DNA from: Glycine soja
Taxonomy: Eukaryota; Streptophyta; Magnoliopsida; Fabales; Fabaceae
Assembly: GCF_004193775.1 (NCBI RefSeq)
Contig: NC_041010.1
Location: 45,373,562-45,437,561 of the forward strand
Length of the DNA stretch: 64,000 nucleotides
Direction: 5' to 3'
Under the pieces are notes generated by a model. That model was not told the DNA's origin, did no database searches, and saw only the letters and a program-made list of their open reading frames with translations. Numbering within the stretch: position 1 is the first letter of the stretch; every line of letters starts with the position of its first letter. The translations under genes were made by a program, and so were the position numbers. This document shows, in pieces, positions 52,001 through 63,677 of this stretch.

Positions 52001-52874
52001 AAACGTGATCATAACTGCCTCGGTCTCCAAAGACTGAACCAGAAAAGAAAAAAAACACCCCATTTGTCAAAACTCGCTAGAATCCACCTCTTGTGAATAA
52101 ATAAATGCTCAACATTAGTTTTACATCTTCAACACCCACCAAACCCTTTAGCCAGAAAAAACAACGCATGCATAAACATTCTTAAATTATGTCAAGGACA
52201 AACTTCTAGCGAAAAGGTCAAATGTTAATAACTCTTATGTCAAACATACTTAAATTACATCAAATAATAACTTAGTTTCATTTCATATCAAGGTTTTAAA
52301 TTACTGTCTCACTTATAATTTTGTTGCATTCTTTGATATTACGGAAATCACAGACAAAATACAACTAAAGTGCCCACAATTCTAATTGCATTAACCTTAA
52401 CGTTACAATTATATTGGAATATGGATGGACTATTTTTTAAAACCTTATTTCACATAAAATAATAGCCCTTATGGATTAAAAAGCTGAAAACACACACCAT
52501 GACATTTGAAAAGACCCATAGTTTGTGTGATTTTAGATAAACGTGGAAGGAAGGAATATTACGAGGTGAATCTTGCTTCCTTGGCTGCATAGTTTCAACA
52601 AATCCTTGGCGAGCAAGAGTGCGTCCTTGAGTTTGGTTAACCAAGCGACGCCAATTTCGGGGAAGGGTTGTGGGAGGTCACGAAGCTCTTCCAAGAGCGG
52701 CAACATGAGCTTGAAACGGCGCACGAGGTTGTGGCTTTCCTTCCTCTGCGTCCTCCGGTAGTCGCCGAATTGAACCACCGATTCGATGACCTGTTGGATC
52801 TCCTCCACCAGGTCATTTTTCTCGTCGGACGAGGACTCGTTTCCCACGACTCTCTCTTCCTCCGTCCTCGCCAT
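49008..52874 (-). CDS. PUB15: U-box E3 ubiquitin ligase with ARM repeats, PUB15-like
   Basis: Four exons on the minus strand: 52874-52563, 52033-51917, 51002-50577 and 50060-49008, all phase 0, giving 635 residues. The N-terminal ~250 residues form the helical UND region of plant U-box proteins ([20 protein letters not shown] is a close match to PUB15). The U-box is at about 262-335: [43 protein letters not shown], with an intron between GQ and TYE as in relatives. From about 365 to the end lie ARM repeats (for example [20 protein letters not shown]). The C-terminus [20 protein letters not shown] matches PUB15 as I recall it. It should pass ubiquitin from an E2 to unknown substrates. The ATG at 52874 is preferred to the in-frame one at 52934 because it opens a typical MARTEEE start. 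Intron 3 holds a foldback repeat. Confidence 0.92.
50378..50545. repeat. MITE-like foldback, copy 2, in the U-box gene intron 3
   Basis: The arms pair: CTATTAGTTATAATTTATTG (about 50428-50447) with CAATAAATTTTGACTAATGA (about 50514-50534), extending into AAAACTACAAATTT and AATTTTGTGATTTT. It is related to the repeat at 13477-13655. Exact ends and target duplication are unclear. Confidence 0.6.
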
Positions 52875-53551
52875 CTCCTTCTTCTCTGCCCTCACCTTAC
52901 CTACGTACGTGCTTATGCAAAGCCATGCACGCACGTCCCTAAGTAATAGCTAGAAAATATTGTTAACAAAACAAGGAAAGTGAGTTAAGAAAACCATGCT
53001 GACAATGTTTTTTTTTTTATGTATCTAACTGTTTAATTAGTATTGGTTTTCATGGGATTGGTTGATGATATGATTGTTAATTAGTTCCATTCCCACATTG
53101 TCCTGCTTTTGGGGCTTGCCCGTATATTTCGGGATTCAATCATCTCACGTAAGGGAAATATTATGGGGAAAAAACAAATTTAATATTTTTGTATAAAAAA
53201 ACAGGGAGATGGGCTTGGAGGACTTATATATTGGGGTGGGGAACTTGACCCAACTCAAGTGCTTGGTTGCTTTAATCTCTTAATAATTTTGAAAAAATAT
53301 CAATTAAACTTAAATAATTTAATTGATTAATTTAAGTTAAAAAATTAACTAATTGAGTATAATAAAATATAATAGAATTAACTAATTGATTCCAACACGA
53401 AGGAATTCAGTCCAAAATAAAGGATTTGGTTTTTTAACGTTAATTTCTCGCAAGGAATCGATTCCCCATCTTTGAAAGAATTGATTTCCACACGCAGGAA
53501 TTCATTCCCAAAGGATAGAAATCATATTGCGAAAAAGATTTGATTTAAAAC

Positions 53552-53617
<66 letters not shown>

Positions 53618-54477
53618 TTGAAAAATAGAAAGCTTTTCTTAATTTACTTAAATTCTATCACTATTTTTTTCAATTTTGTTTTATTGTTTATATTTACATA
53701 TTTTCAAGTCTCCTATATATATAAACGTGTGAGTCTAGCTAATTGCTTCCTTATATAGGCCTTCATTCTAAATGCATATGGTTTATTCTCTTGTGCTTTT
53801 AAATTTTAATATTAATTGAATAGTTTAACAATTTGTAACTGAATAGAAAAAATCAATTTTAAATATATATGTTTTATCTACAAAATTCAAATATTTTAAC
53901 TGAACTTCTTATCTCGTCCAATCTATCATTTTTAATATTTTTTTTAATATCTTCAGTTTAACTTGAAGATAAGATATAATCTAGCGCATTAGGGTCGATC
54001 AGTTTAGTGGTAAGTTAGAATAAAAGCATGATATCGTGGTTGTTAAAAAAATAAATAAATAAAAGATCAAAATTTAATTGATTTCAATTTTTTTTACTGG
54101 ATATAAAAAATCTTATTTATTTCAAAAGTTTAACAGACTTAAACTATTACCCCAACTACCATGAAAGAGGTAATTAAACCCCTGATCATATATTAACATT
54201 GGATAAGATCTCCATATGTCAAGAGATAAATCTAAATCTCCTAGTCTCAAACAAATTAAGTGCAGCAGAGGTGCCTTTTGTTGTGTTCTGTTTACAATTC
54301 TTATTATCCCACATCAAACCATAAATCCTAATTCATCAAAGAGCTCTTTTTCAGTTTAGCCAACAAAATCACACGCCCTCAGCGTCTCTGTTTCTCTCTC
54401 TGCCGCTACTTATTCGTGGGGTTCTTCTTCCTTGCATTTTTATTTTATTATCTTGGTGTGAATATTCACTCAAACCC
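52875..54477. other. Divergent promoter region of U-box and DUF604 genes
   Basis: About 1.6 kb between two divergent start codons. It contains a strong compound microsatellite (53554-53615), and a short loose repeat around 53395-53530 (GGAATTCAGTCC, GGAATTCATTCCC). No ORF is supported. An A-box-like TCAGTTTAGTGGTAAG near 54000 has no partner B-box. Confidence 0.55.
53554..53615. repeat. (AC)14(AT)17 compound microsatellite
   Basis: Uninterrupted AC units pass directly into uninterrupted AT units over about 62 bases. It is likely highly polymorphic and lies between two divergent promoters. Confidence 0.92.
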
Positions 54478-57400
54478 ATGAAACCATTCATGTGCACCAT
54501 GAACAACAACAACCTCAAAGATTCAGAAAACTTCCACAACTCTTCATGGACCATAGCAAAACTAATGACTTCCTTCTTCCTCTTAATCTCCATCTCCTAC
54601 CTCTTCTACTCCCTTGGATTCATCACACATTCATATGATTGCCCTCAAAAAAAGCCTTACCCTTTTCCCACCACCACTCACTTTTCCAATAAGACTGCTC
54701 CTCCCCCATCTCAACACACCAACAAAACAACAACCTTTGAGGAGAAAAAAACCATCATTTCCCACATAGTATTTGGCATAGCATCCTCATCAAGGCTATG
54801 GAACCATAGAAAAGAGTACATCAAACTATGGTGGAGGCCAAACGAAACAAGGGGAAACGTGTGGCTAGACCAAGAAGTGAAAAGTGAACCTAGTGAGGAG
54901 CACCTTCTACCAACATTGAGAATATCCAGTGATGTCTCAAAGTTCAAGGTCAAGAATCCACAGGGGGACAGGTTGGGGGTTCGAATCTCTCGAATAGTGT
55001 CAGAGACAGTGAGGCTAGGGATGGAGAAGAATAACAACAATGTGAGGTGGTTTGTGATGGGGGATGATGACACTTTCTTTGTGACTGAGAATTTGGTGAA
55101 GGTGTTGCAAAAATATGATCACAATCAATTTTATTATATAGGGACAAATTCAGAGAGCCACTTGCAAAATATTCATTTTTCTTATAACATGGCTTATGGA
55201 GGTGGAGGGTTTGCAATTAGTTACCCTTTGGCAGTGGCATTGGAGAGAATGCAGGATAAGTGCCTTCAGAGGTACCCTGCATTGTTTGGCTCAGATGATA
55301 GGATCCAGGCTTGTATGGCAGAGCTTGGTGTCCCTCTCACTAAGGAGATTGGCTTTCACCAGGTTAGTGAATTTTCTCTTTTTGCATGCTTTGTGATTTG
55401 TGAATGTGTCACTGATTCTGTTGGATTCCTGAGAAATTGCTCAGTTTATTTATCTTAGAAAACTATTCTTTTAGTTTTTTTTTTTTTATATAATCAAATC
55501 CAATCCAAGAAAATGAATATATATATATATATATATATATGCATTTAGTGTTTTCTTTTAGCATTAATTAAGTAGGTCTTCTGCTGCTTGAATTTGGTCA
55601 ACAGTATATGATTGAGATGGAGGTAAGTGCACCCAAAAAAGGACAGATGAGAAAAGTTGGTGATTGATGATTCATATGGTTCATTTTCTTTAATGGGCAA
55701 TATTTACATTGTTCTTTTAGGTTTGTTCCTTAATCAAAATTATAAAACTAATTTTGATTAAAAAAACAATACTAAAAATATCTATAGAATTACGTTTAAG
55801 GTTTATCCTAATTTAAAAAATTTGGAGATCTAATGTGCTATTGGAAGAAAATGGAGGAGAGGAGAAGAAAAAAGTGAGATTTTTATTGAATATTGTTTTT
55901 ATTTGGCTGAAAATTTTGGAAGACAAAAAAAAAAAAAAACAAGAGCGAAAATCTTTTTCAGTCGATTTTGGCTCAGGAAAGTTGGGAAAAATTAGAGGAG
56001 GGGAAATTACACTATCTTAATAGTTATATTTAAATATATAAATTTGTTTACTTTATCGAATAAGTTGTTATCCCTTATCTTTATAACAGCGTTAAGTTAT
56101 CCACTTGGTCCATAACTTCTCCAAATGGATTATGTTTTTTGGTTTATTTTGTTTAATTTTTTTTTGTTTCTTGAAATTTATTTGAAGAGATAATGCAATA
56201 ATAAAATAAAGCTTATAGATAATTATAAAATAATGTGCAAACATCGCATTGACGTAACTAACTAAATACTTTGCATTTTGCAATGTATAACAGAATAGAC
56301 GCTTACCTCCAATAAAAAAAAGTGTTTCGTGTATGAATTTTCACTGGTAATCTCTATGAATTATTATAATATATTGAAAATAATCTCTATGAAATATGGA
56401 TATTTGTATGATGAATAATTATTAATTACTTGTTCCAGGCCATAAATGACATAAAAACAGAAAAGACAATATTCATTGGTGGCACACACTAAATACAATA
56501 TTTTGCTTTCATGTTTGAGGCGAAAATCTGTCTGTTTTTTAGGAAATTTATTTTTATTCCTCAAGATGCCTTGGAAATGCTCCAGTAACCCAATGCCTCT
56601 TGGCTTTCTCTATCAAACCAAACCAAAACCACCACTGATATTGTCATCTGCACCTCCCACGATCCTAAAAAGCAATTATGAAACGTTGTTGCTTTCTCCA
56701 GCTTTTCTTTCTGATTTATTTTCGAAAAATTAATTTTGCATTTAACATAAGCTTTTAAGAACCTCTAATGCATGCGTAGCCTCCACGTGTAATGCACGTG
56801 GCCAATTTATTACCTAAGCTCTGCATAGGTGTCCAAACATAATTCATGACACGATATTTTCTCTATAATGTCACATACAATATATATAAAACCTCTATGA
56901 TCGATTCTTGTTGGTCACTAACGTTGTTATATGCCAGATGGCATGCATCTAAGCTGCGACATCTGTTACATAATTTTGGCATCCTATTCATTCATACTTG
57001 TAAGAAAATGATAATTACACTCACACCCTTTATTTGATACGTTCTCGCTCTATATTTTCTCTGCATCTGATAATAATTTCATATTCCTACATAAATAATA
57101 ACACTTCTTTAATATACTATTCTATTATTTGATGAAATTCATTTAAATCCTAGTAAATGATGTGAATTTTACTCTTTACAAGTGATTTTGGCTTGAATTT
57201 TGCTTGGCAAAAAAATAGTGTGTTGTATAGTATGTGTCAGAGTGTATTATTAGTACCTTCCCACATTCACTAGTTAGGAATAAAATAAAAAGCAAATTAC
57301 CATTTTGATCTCAATAAATTATATAGCACATTTGAAGCCAGGATAGGAATCATTATTCATTCAACTAAACATAATTATGCATTTCAGTTGATTCCTCTCA

Positions 57401-58701
57401 TATTCTGTGCATTTAGTTTTTACAATTCTTCTAGCAACATATGCTAATAATTTTTTTTAGAAGTTGCTACATATACTTATACAAAATCACTATTTTTATT
57501 TTTATTTTTAATTTTGTTTTCAGTTTGATGTATATGGCAACGTGTTTGGACTCCTAGCAGCACATCCCATTACACCCCTAGTTTCCATGCATCATTTGGA
57601 CGTGGTTGAGCCCATATTTCCAAACGTGGACCGTGTTGAGGCCCTAAAGCGGCTGATTGGGCCCATGAAACTGGACTCATATGGGCTGATGCAACAGTCC
57701 ATTTGCTACGACAAAGCCCGGCATTGGACCATATCCGTGTCTTGGGGCTATGCGGTTCAAATATTCCGGGGCATTTTCTTGGCCCGGGACATGGAGATTC
57801 CGGCCAGAACCTTTTTGAATTGGTACCGGCGGGGAGATTATACCAGTTTTCCGTTCAACACGCGCCCTTTCAGTCGCAATTCTTGCCAGAAACCTTTTGT
57901 TTTTTACCTGTCAAATGCAACCTTTGGTGGAGTTGGTGATGAAACTATGAGTGAGTATATTCGGGTCCAGCCCAACCCGGACTGTAAATGGAAAATGCCC
58001 GATCCGACCCAAATCCAAGTAATAAAGGTCCATAAGAAACCTGACCCGCATTTGTGGGACAAGGTAGGTTCTCTATCTTCCTAAAATCTTAATGTTTCAA
58101 TGGTTTAATGCATGGGGTAAAAGTAAAATGTATTTTAGATCTCTTAATTTTTGGATAAAATTGGTCTTAATCATCAACACGTTTGGTTTTCGTATTTTTT
58201 ATAATGCATGGTTTTTCTCTGTCTTTATAAAACTTGTGATACTAGAGTGAGTGACGATATTTATGAAAATATATTTCTTGCATTCACACATTCATGAATT
58301 GAAATCGTTAGATAAATATTGGCGGATCACATTTCAAGTAATCTACATTTAACGACTATAATTAATAGAACGTGTGAATGCGATAATTCTCTAACAAGAG
58401 AAAATTCTAATCTAAAATTTATCAATTATAAAAAATATGATGAACAAAATTATCGTTTTTAAATTATTTGAATCATGATAAATTTTGACCGAAAATCAAA
58501 AAGCTTGAAACATTTTGTCTCTGTAATGTATTATTTTGATGAGTGAAACTGATATTGCTTACTTAAATGGGGTTCTGTTTATGTTATTGTTTTGAGCAGT
58601 CTCCTAGAAGAAATTGTTGCAGGGTTCAACCGTCAAAGAAAGATGGAACTCTGGTGATTGACGTGGGAGAATGCAGAAAAGATGAATTTGCTCATGAATA
58701 G
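54478..58701 (+). CDS. Fringe-like glycosyltransferase, DUF604 (GT31-type)
   Basis: Three exons: 54478-55362, 57524-58063 and 58600-58701, all phase 0, giving 508 residues. It has type II Golgi topology: a short cytosolic N-terminus, one membrane anchor (about 29-49, LMTSFFLLISISYLFYSLGF), and a Pro/Thr/Asn-rich stem. The catalytic region begins near 93 (ISHIVFGIASSSRLWNHRKE). The DDD metal/sugar-nucleotide motif is at 196-198 in VMGDDDTFF. Also seen are YIGTNSESH, YGGGGFAISYPLA, FGSDDRIQACMAELGVPLT and, in exon 2, FDVYGNVFGLLAAHP and a SWGYAVQIF-type block. The protein ends in a CRVQPSKKDGTL...CRKDEF tail typical of plant DUF604 proteins. Acceptor sugar and donor are unknown. Two later ATGs (54490, 54499) are alternatives. 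Arabidopsis At1g01570, beside MPK11, is a DUF604 gene. Intron 1 is 2.2 kb and holds only an AT microsatellite. Confidence 0.93.
55517..55540. repeat. (AT)n microsatellite in DUF604 intron 1
   Basis: Twelve or so uninterrupted AT units about 155 bases after the exon 1 donor. Confidence 0.85.
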
Positions 58702-59016
58702 TTAAGAGGCACGGGGAATGGCCCAACTTTCTGCTGATAATTCTCATGTTCTTTATTATTTACTTACTTGTTGTTTTCAAATGTGTAGAGTATGGAAAAG
58801 ACAAGTGTTACATGTGTAAATTGGTGTTTTTTGGGTGGGGATTTTGTGATTATGTAAAATATTATAAATTACATTGGACTTTTAAGATGTGATGGCAATG
58901 AGTTTTTCAAATACAGTGAGAGCGTGTGGGTCCAATTGACTGAGTCTTGTTCATTACAATTTACACATTAATCTCTCAAGTGAAGTGACACCACAATCCT
59001 CTCATCTCTCACAACC

Positions 59017-60408
59017 ATGCCTTCCACTCTCTTCCTCATTCTTCTCCTTCTCCCTCTCTCCTCCCTCTCCCACCTCTTCTCTCCCCCCGACAACTACCTC
59101 ATCAACTGCGGCTCCTCCGCCCCCTCCACCCTCGTCGACCACCGCCCCTTCTCCGGCGACCTCTCCGGCCACCACCGCTTCCCCTTCTCCCCCTCCCCCC
59201 ACGCCGTTTCGCTCCAAAATAACAACCCCCTCCCCAATCTCCCCCCAATCTACCACACCGCTAGGGTTTTCACAAGCCCCGCAAGGTACACCTTCCCCAT
59301 CTCCGACAAAGGCACCCACATCGTTCGCCTCCACTTCCACCCCTTCACCACCCCAATTCTCGATCTGGGTCGCGCCCAATTTCACGTCTTGGTCAACGCC
59401 CACGTCGTTCTCAGCAACTTCACTCGCTTACTCAGCGACCCCACAACAAACCCTAGAATCGTCGAGTATCTCATCTGGGTCGACGCCGAGAGCCTCGCCG
59501 TCGTGTTTGTTCCTAACAAAGACTCCAAATTGGCGTTCGTCAACGCCATTGAGGTTATTTCCGCGCCCAAGGACCTTGTCCCTGACACAGCACAGTATTT
59601 GAGTTCGTCGAAATTAGAGAAATTTGAGGGTTTGAACCAACAGGCTCTTGAAGTTGTTCACAGGGTCACTGTTGGGGGTGTTAAAGTTACCCCCTTTAAT
59701 GATTCCCTGTGGAGAACTTGGATTCCTGATGATGGGTTTTTCAGACCAAGTGTTGGGTCGGAAAAGCTTTACTTTGGTGGTAGGATCAAGTACCGTGTTG
59801 GAGGGGCTAGTCGTGAGGTTGGACCTGATAATGTTTACAATAGTGCTAGGTTGATTAGGAGTAAGAATGATTCTGTTCCTAATGTTAATATGACTTGGGT
59901 GTTTCCTGTTGTTGGAGGGTACAAATACTTGGTTCGGTTGCATTTCTGTGATATTGCTAGCATTTCGCTTGGTTTGCTTTACTTCAATGTGTATGTCAAT
60001 GGGAATTTGGCTTATGAAGATTTGGATCTCTCTTACGTTTTGAATTCGCTGGCTTCGCCGTTTTACGCGGACTTTGTGGTTGATGGAGGAGATGATGGGG
60101 CCTTGAGTGTTGGTGTAGGTCCTTCGAAGAGGAGCATGCCGCATGTCATCGATGGGATATTGAACGCGGTTGAGGTTATGAAGTTGAACAATTCGCGCAG
60201 TAGCCTTGATGGAGAGGTTTGTGCTGATTTTGTTATGAAGAGCTGGTCGACGGGGAATAATACAGGTTTGCTGTTTACTTTGGTGGCTGCTGTTTGCATT
60301 GTGTTGAGCTTGTCCATAGTGATTCGTAGGAGGTTGACTGGATCGAGGGAATCTGTGTCTTGGTCAAGGTTGCCTGTGAATTTGTCGGATGATAGTGTTA
60401 AGAATTAA
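59017..60408 (+). CDS. CrRLK1L-type malectin-like receptor protein lacking a kinase
   Basis: A single exon of 463 residues. A signal peptide (1-18, LFLILLLLPLSSLSH) is followed by PPDNYLINCGSSAPSTLVDH, the standard start of the tandem malectin-like ectodomain in CrRLK1L receptors (THESEUS/FERONIA family, which sense cell-wall state and RALF peptides). Other family marks: YHTARVF, KGTHIVRLHFHPF, FVNAIEVISAPKDLV, VHRVTVGGVKVTPFNDSLWR, NMTWVFPVVGGYKYLVRLHF and YFNVYVNGNLAYEDLDLS. One membrane helix (about 414-436, LLFTLVAAVCIVLSLSIVI) and RRR follow, then a tail of about 24 residues (RESVSWSRLPVNLSDDSVKN) before the stop. The tail resembles the start of a CrRLK1L juxtamembrane segment, but no kinase domain follows in any frame up to 63.6 kb. 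So it is a receptor-like protein or a truncated receptor. Codon use changes sharply near 59590. Confidence 0.9.
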   Translation: MPSTLFLILLLLPLSSLSHLFSPPDNYLINCGSSAPSTLVDHRPFSGDLSGHHRFPFSPSPHAVSLQNNNPLPNLPPIYHTARVFTSPARYTFPISDKGTHIVRLHFHPFTTPILDLGRAQFHVLVNAHVVLSNFTRLLSDPTTNPRIVEYLIWVDAESLAVVFVPNKDSKLAFVNAIEVISAPKDLVPDTAQYLSSSKLEKFEGLNQQALEVVHRVTVGGVKVTPFNDSLWRTWIPDDGFFRPSVGSEKLYFGGRIKYRVGGASREVGPDNVYNSARLIRSKNDSVPNVNMTWVFPVVGGYKYLVRLHFCDIASISLGLLYFNVYVNGNLAYEDLDLSYVLNSLASPFYADFVVDGGDDGALSVGVGPSKRSMPHVIDGILNAVEVMKLNNSRSSLDGEVCADFVMKSWSTGNNTGLLFTLVAAVCIVLSLSIVIRRRLTGSRESVSWSRLPVNLSDDSVKN

Positions 60409-63400
60409 GATTGGTGATATGTACTTATATAGTTATATCAAAAGATTGGCCATATTTAGTCAGCAATTTAATAAGTTGTGTGTAAAATATCAGCAAATCT
60501 AGCCATTTGAGGTGGCTTTCATGAGAAAAAGAGAAACATGAAGGAGCATGCTGCCGATCAAGCTAGAAAAGGAAGACATTCTGAAAGCCCGGCTAATACC
60601 AATGTTTTAGGGATTGTTGTATTATATCTAAGTTGCCTTACTTGTTTATATCATAATATTAAGGCATCCCTTTTGCCTCTAGACTTTGTTTTCTTACCAT
60701 TGTTAATTTTGCTCTGTTTTGTAATGTTGTAGCTTTCCTCATTGTTATTGCTTGAACTTTTGAAAATACGTATGTAACTTTCATATTGAGTGGTTGTATG
60801 AATATATATACTGATGCCCCAAATTATCTGTAATGGTTTATGCCTGGACCGAGTTTTGTTTAAATTAATCATGGAGCAATTTTCAAATTCCATGAGCATG
60901 TTGAACCTAAAGAATGAAGGGAAAGCTTTCGTTTTGCTCATTTTCTACAATTGTGAGTATTTGCATAGCAAGTTGCTCTCTTGTAGCTCATTTGGTTAAT
61001 TGGTTACCTATTATCTCTAACGATTCACAAGCTCTTGGCTTGAATAATTTTGATGTTACTCCTCTTCATATGTGGTAATGGCATTTGAGATTTTATACTG
61101 TATGAACCATCTTCCTAAAGTCTCGCTGGATATTAGAAAATATTCATTAGCATTTATCAGCTTTTCCCGAGAAGTTCTGACATGCTCCTTGGACGAGTTT
61201 TTATTCCTCCAGGGCCATGTCATATTTTTTTGCAACATTTGCTTCAATTAGTTAGTATTTAATATTATGCTCCTTTGTCTTTTATTGCGTTTTCCATCCA
61301 AGGTTATTGTTTTCGGCCTTGAAGAGGAGTTTTGAATGGAGTCCTGAGCTCTTTTCTGGAGGACTTTTGACTTTTTAACCCTTCTGAATAGGCTTCCTAT
61401 GGGAGCCTTTTGAAGAGATGCAATGCAATAATCTTCTGAAGACACAAAAATACCTTATCCTTCATATTTGAAGGTTTTTAAGGATCAATACATGTGAAAT
61501 GCATAGGTCCTACTCAGAAATCTTTTACTTTTAAGCTTGTTCAAAAGCTTATGATTTATGAAGTTGTTTTAGTTCTTGTAATTATTTTATACACATGAAT
61601 TTTGAGTAGCTTGAGATTTTTTCCGTGAATCTTCTGAATTTTTAATCTTCTAAAGGATTTCAGTAAGCTTCTGATTACCCTAATCTTTCTTTTTAAACTT
61701 CCTCTAGTCTTTACTCTTTAGACATTGTCTCACATGCTTAAAAGGTGATTGATGATATGTAGCGGACATAATAACAATATTGGTCTCAAATGATTCCTTC
61801 ATCAAATTATAAGTCTTCTTTCTCAAGCATTAAAAGCAAATCATCCGAATAACAGTTTAAAATACTTAAAAATTATTATATCTAAAAGTTTGTGAGTATC
61901 AAGAGGATCTTTTTACTCGATTACTCTTGTAAATAGAACCCACAAAAATTCATGTTAAGCAGTGAAACTTTGAATTATGTGAAATTTTGAGAAGTATTTG
62001 TATTCTCTAGTGTAATCAAAACCTTATTTCCGTTCATGCATATTTTTTTAATACCACTCTCATCATTTCTATGCAAAGAGTAAGAATAATTCATTCCCAT
62101 AAAAATCATTGAAGATTTACAAATTGAATTGTGGGTAGTGATAATGAATATAATATTAGGAGAGAAAGAAAAAATAAAATATTTATTTATAGGAATATTT
62201 TTGTCTTATCATCAAAACTATATTTTTAATTAAAATGTAAAAAAAAAACTATATTATAAAAATTAATTACAAAAAACTATATAAAAATTTAAAACGAGAA
62301 ATCACTCCCTAGGATAAACGCAACCAAAGATTCGTGATATCATGCATTTTATCTAGGAAATGTACTCACCCTCACCCCCTCTCTCTCTCTCTCTCTGTCT
62401 TGTGTTACAAAAGCAAGCTGGAAAAAAAAATTCCATAACTACGAAAGATCATCGACTTTCTTCTTCCAAATATTGTAGGCAACAATTTTTTATAGATTAA
62501 ATTAAATCATCATTATGCAGAGCCTCGACGCATAACAAGTCAAATTAATTAGCACTACTCACACGTTCCGTTCGATTAGTTATATTCGTCTTTCATCCAG
62601 GGTCAATTCGTAGAGTGAAAAAAAAAATAATTAAAATGAAAATTATGAATTAGAACATAATATAAAAATACGACTTCAACATTATTTTATTTTGATTTCC
62701 ACCCTCTCTCTTTAAACTAACAAGACCTTAATGCTGCCACCGCCACTTATATATTAATAACAGTGACAGCTAGCTGATGTTCCACCGTTTGGAAATATAT
62801 ACGTACTGTTAGATAAGCAAGTACATAAATTTTCTGCACCGTCTGTTCTTTCATATAAATATCTCCTTATCTGATTAATGTTGTCATTTTTATAAGGTAG
62901 TAGATCTGTTAAGGTTGTCATATTCTAATTCTTAATATTTTATGAAAAATGTTGATTAGTATTTTTAGGATAGATATATTACTTAAGGAATAAAACTAAA
63001 AAGTTTTTACTGAAAAGTATAATAATATTTTTTTTTGTGATTTTCAGTGCAATTCTTGTAATAAAAACTTTTATATATAGATTTTTTAACTGATATCTTC
63101 AAGACAATGACTAAAAAAGATGCATGTATTTTTTATTACAAAATTCAGCCATTAAAAGGCTACTGCTTATACGAGCAAGCTGTATCATATTAGACTGAGA
63201 TGTCATAGAGTGAAAACATACTCTTCCTCTCTCTTAGCAAGTGAGTGTATGCGTGAGTTATTTATATATTTTTTTCCCTTCATTTGTTCTCTTTATTCTT
63301 TTACTTGTACTAAATTATGTATGGATATTACAAGTTAAGAACAATCTTCTTGGGTATTTTCTAGACAGATGCATACCTTATTTTTGGGTACATGCCCCAA

Positions 63401-63677
63401 AAACTGTTGCTTCCCTCTCGAAACATTATCTTAGACTAGTTTTTATCATGATCAATATGGTGTTTCTTAAGTATATGGTTGGATTCGATCCTAGTATGAA
63501 CATTGAAAAAACATTTATGATTTAGTAAAAAATGAGCACAGGAATCTAAATTTTCTTCCAACTCTTTTTAATAATAACTAGTTATAGCATATCAGTTCAT
63601 GCCTCAAATGGGAGCAAATTGAGCTTTGATCTCTTTTTCACATAAACCAACCACGACACAATCCATTCAACACAACA
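60409..63677. other. Intergenic region after the malectin-like gene
   Basis: The 3' flank of the malectin-like gene extends perhaps to 60800. A more GC-balanced stretch at about 61030-61480 has weak ORFs on both strands (such as 61056-61247 minus) without family motifs. A CT microsatellite lies at 62379-62398. No kinase remnant is visible. The last 70 bases include the likely leader of the PPR-like pseudogene. Confidence 0.5.
62379..62398. repeat. (CT)n microsatellite
   Basis: About ten CT units on the + strand, ending in CTGTCTTG, in intergenic DNA. Confidence 0.75.

Noticed and set aside
53990..54020. A-box-like TCAGTTTAGTGGTAAG
   Set aside because: No B-box follows at tRNA spacing, so a SINE or tRNA call is not supported.
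59002..59403. 133-codon Gly/Glu-rich antisense ORF opposite the malectin-like gene, and a 205-codon Pro/Ser-rich ORF in another sense frame
   Set aside because: Both are shadows of the C-ending codons of the real frame, low in complexity and without motifs.
61056..61445. Two minus-strand ORFs of 63-65 codons in a GC-balanced stretch
   Set aside because: No family motif, no promoter signals, and no connection to each other by splice sites.
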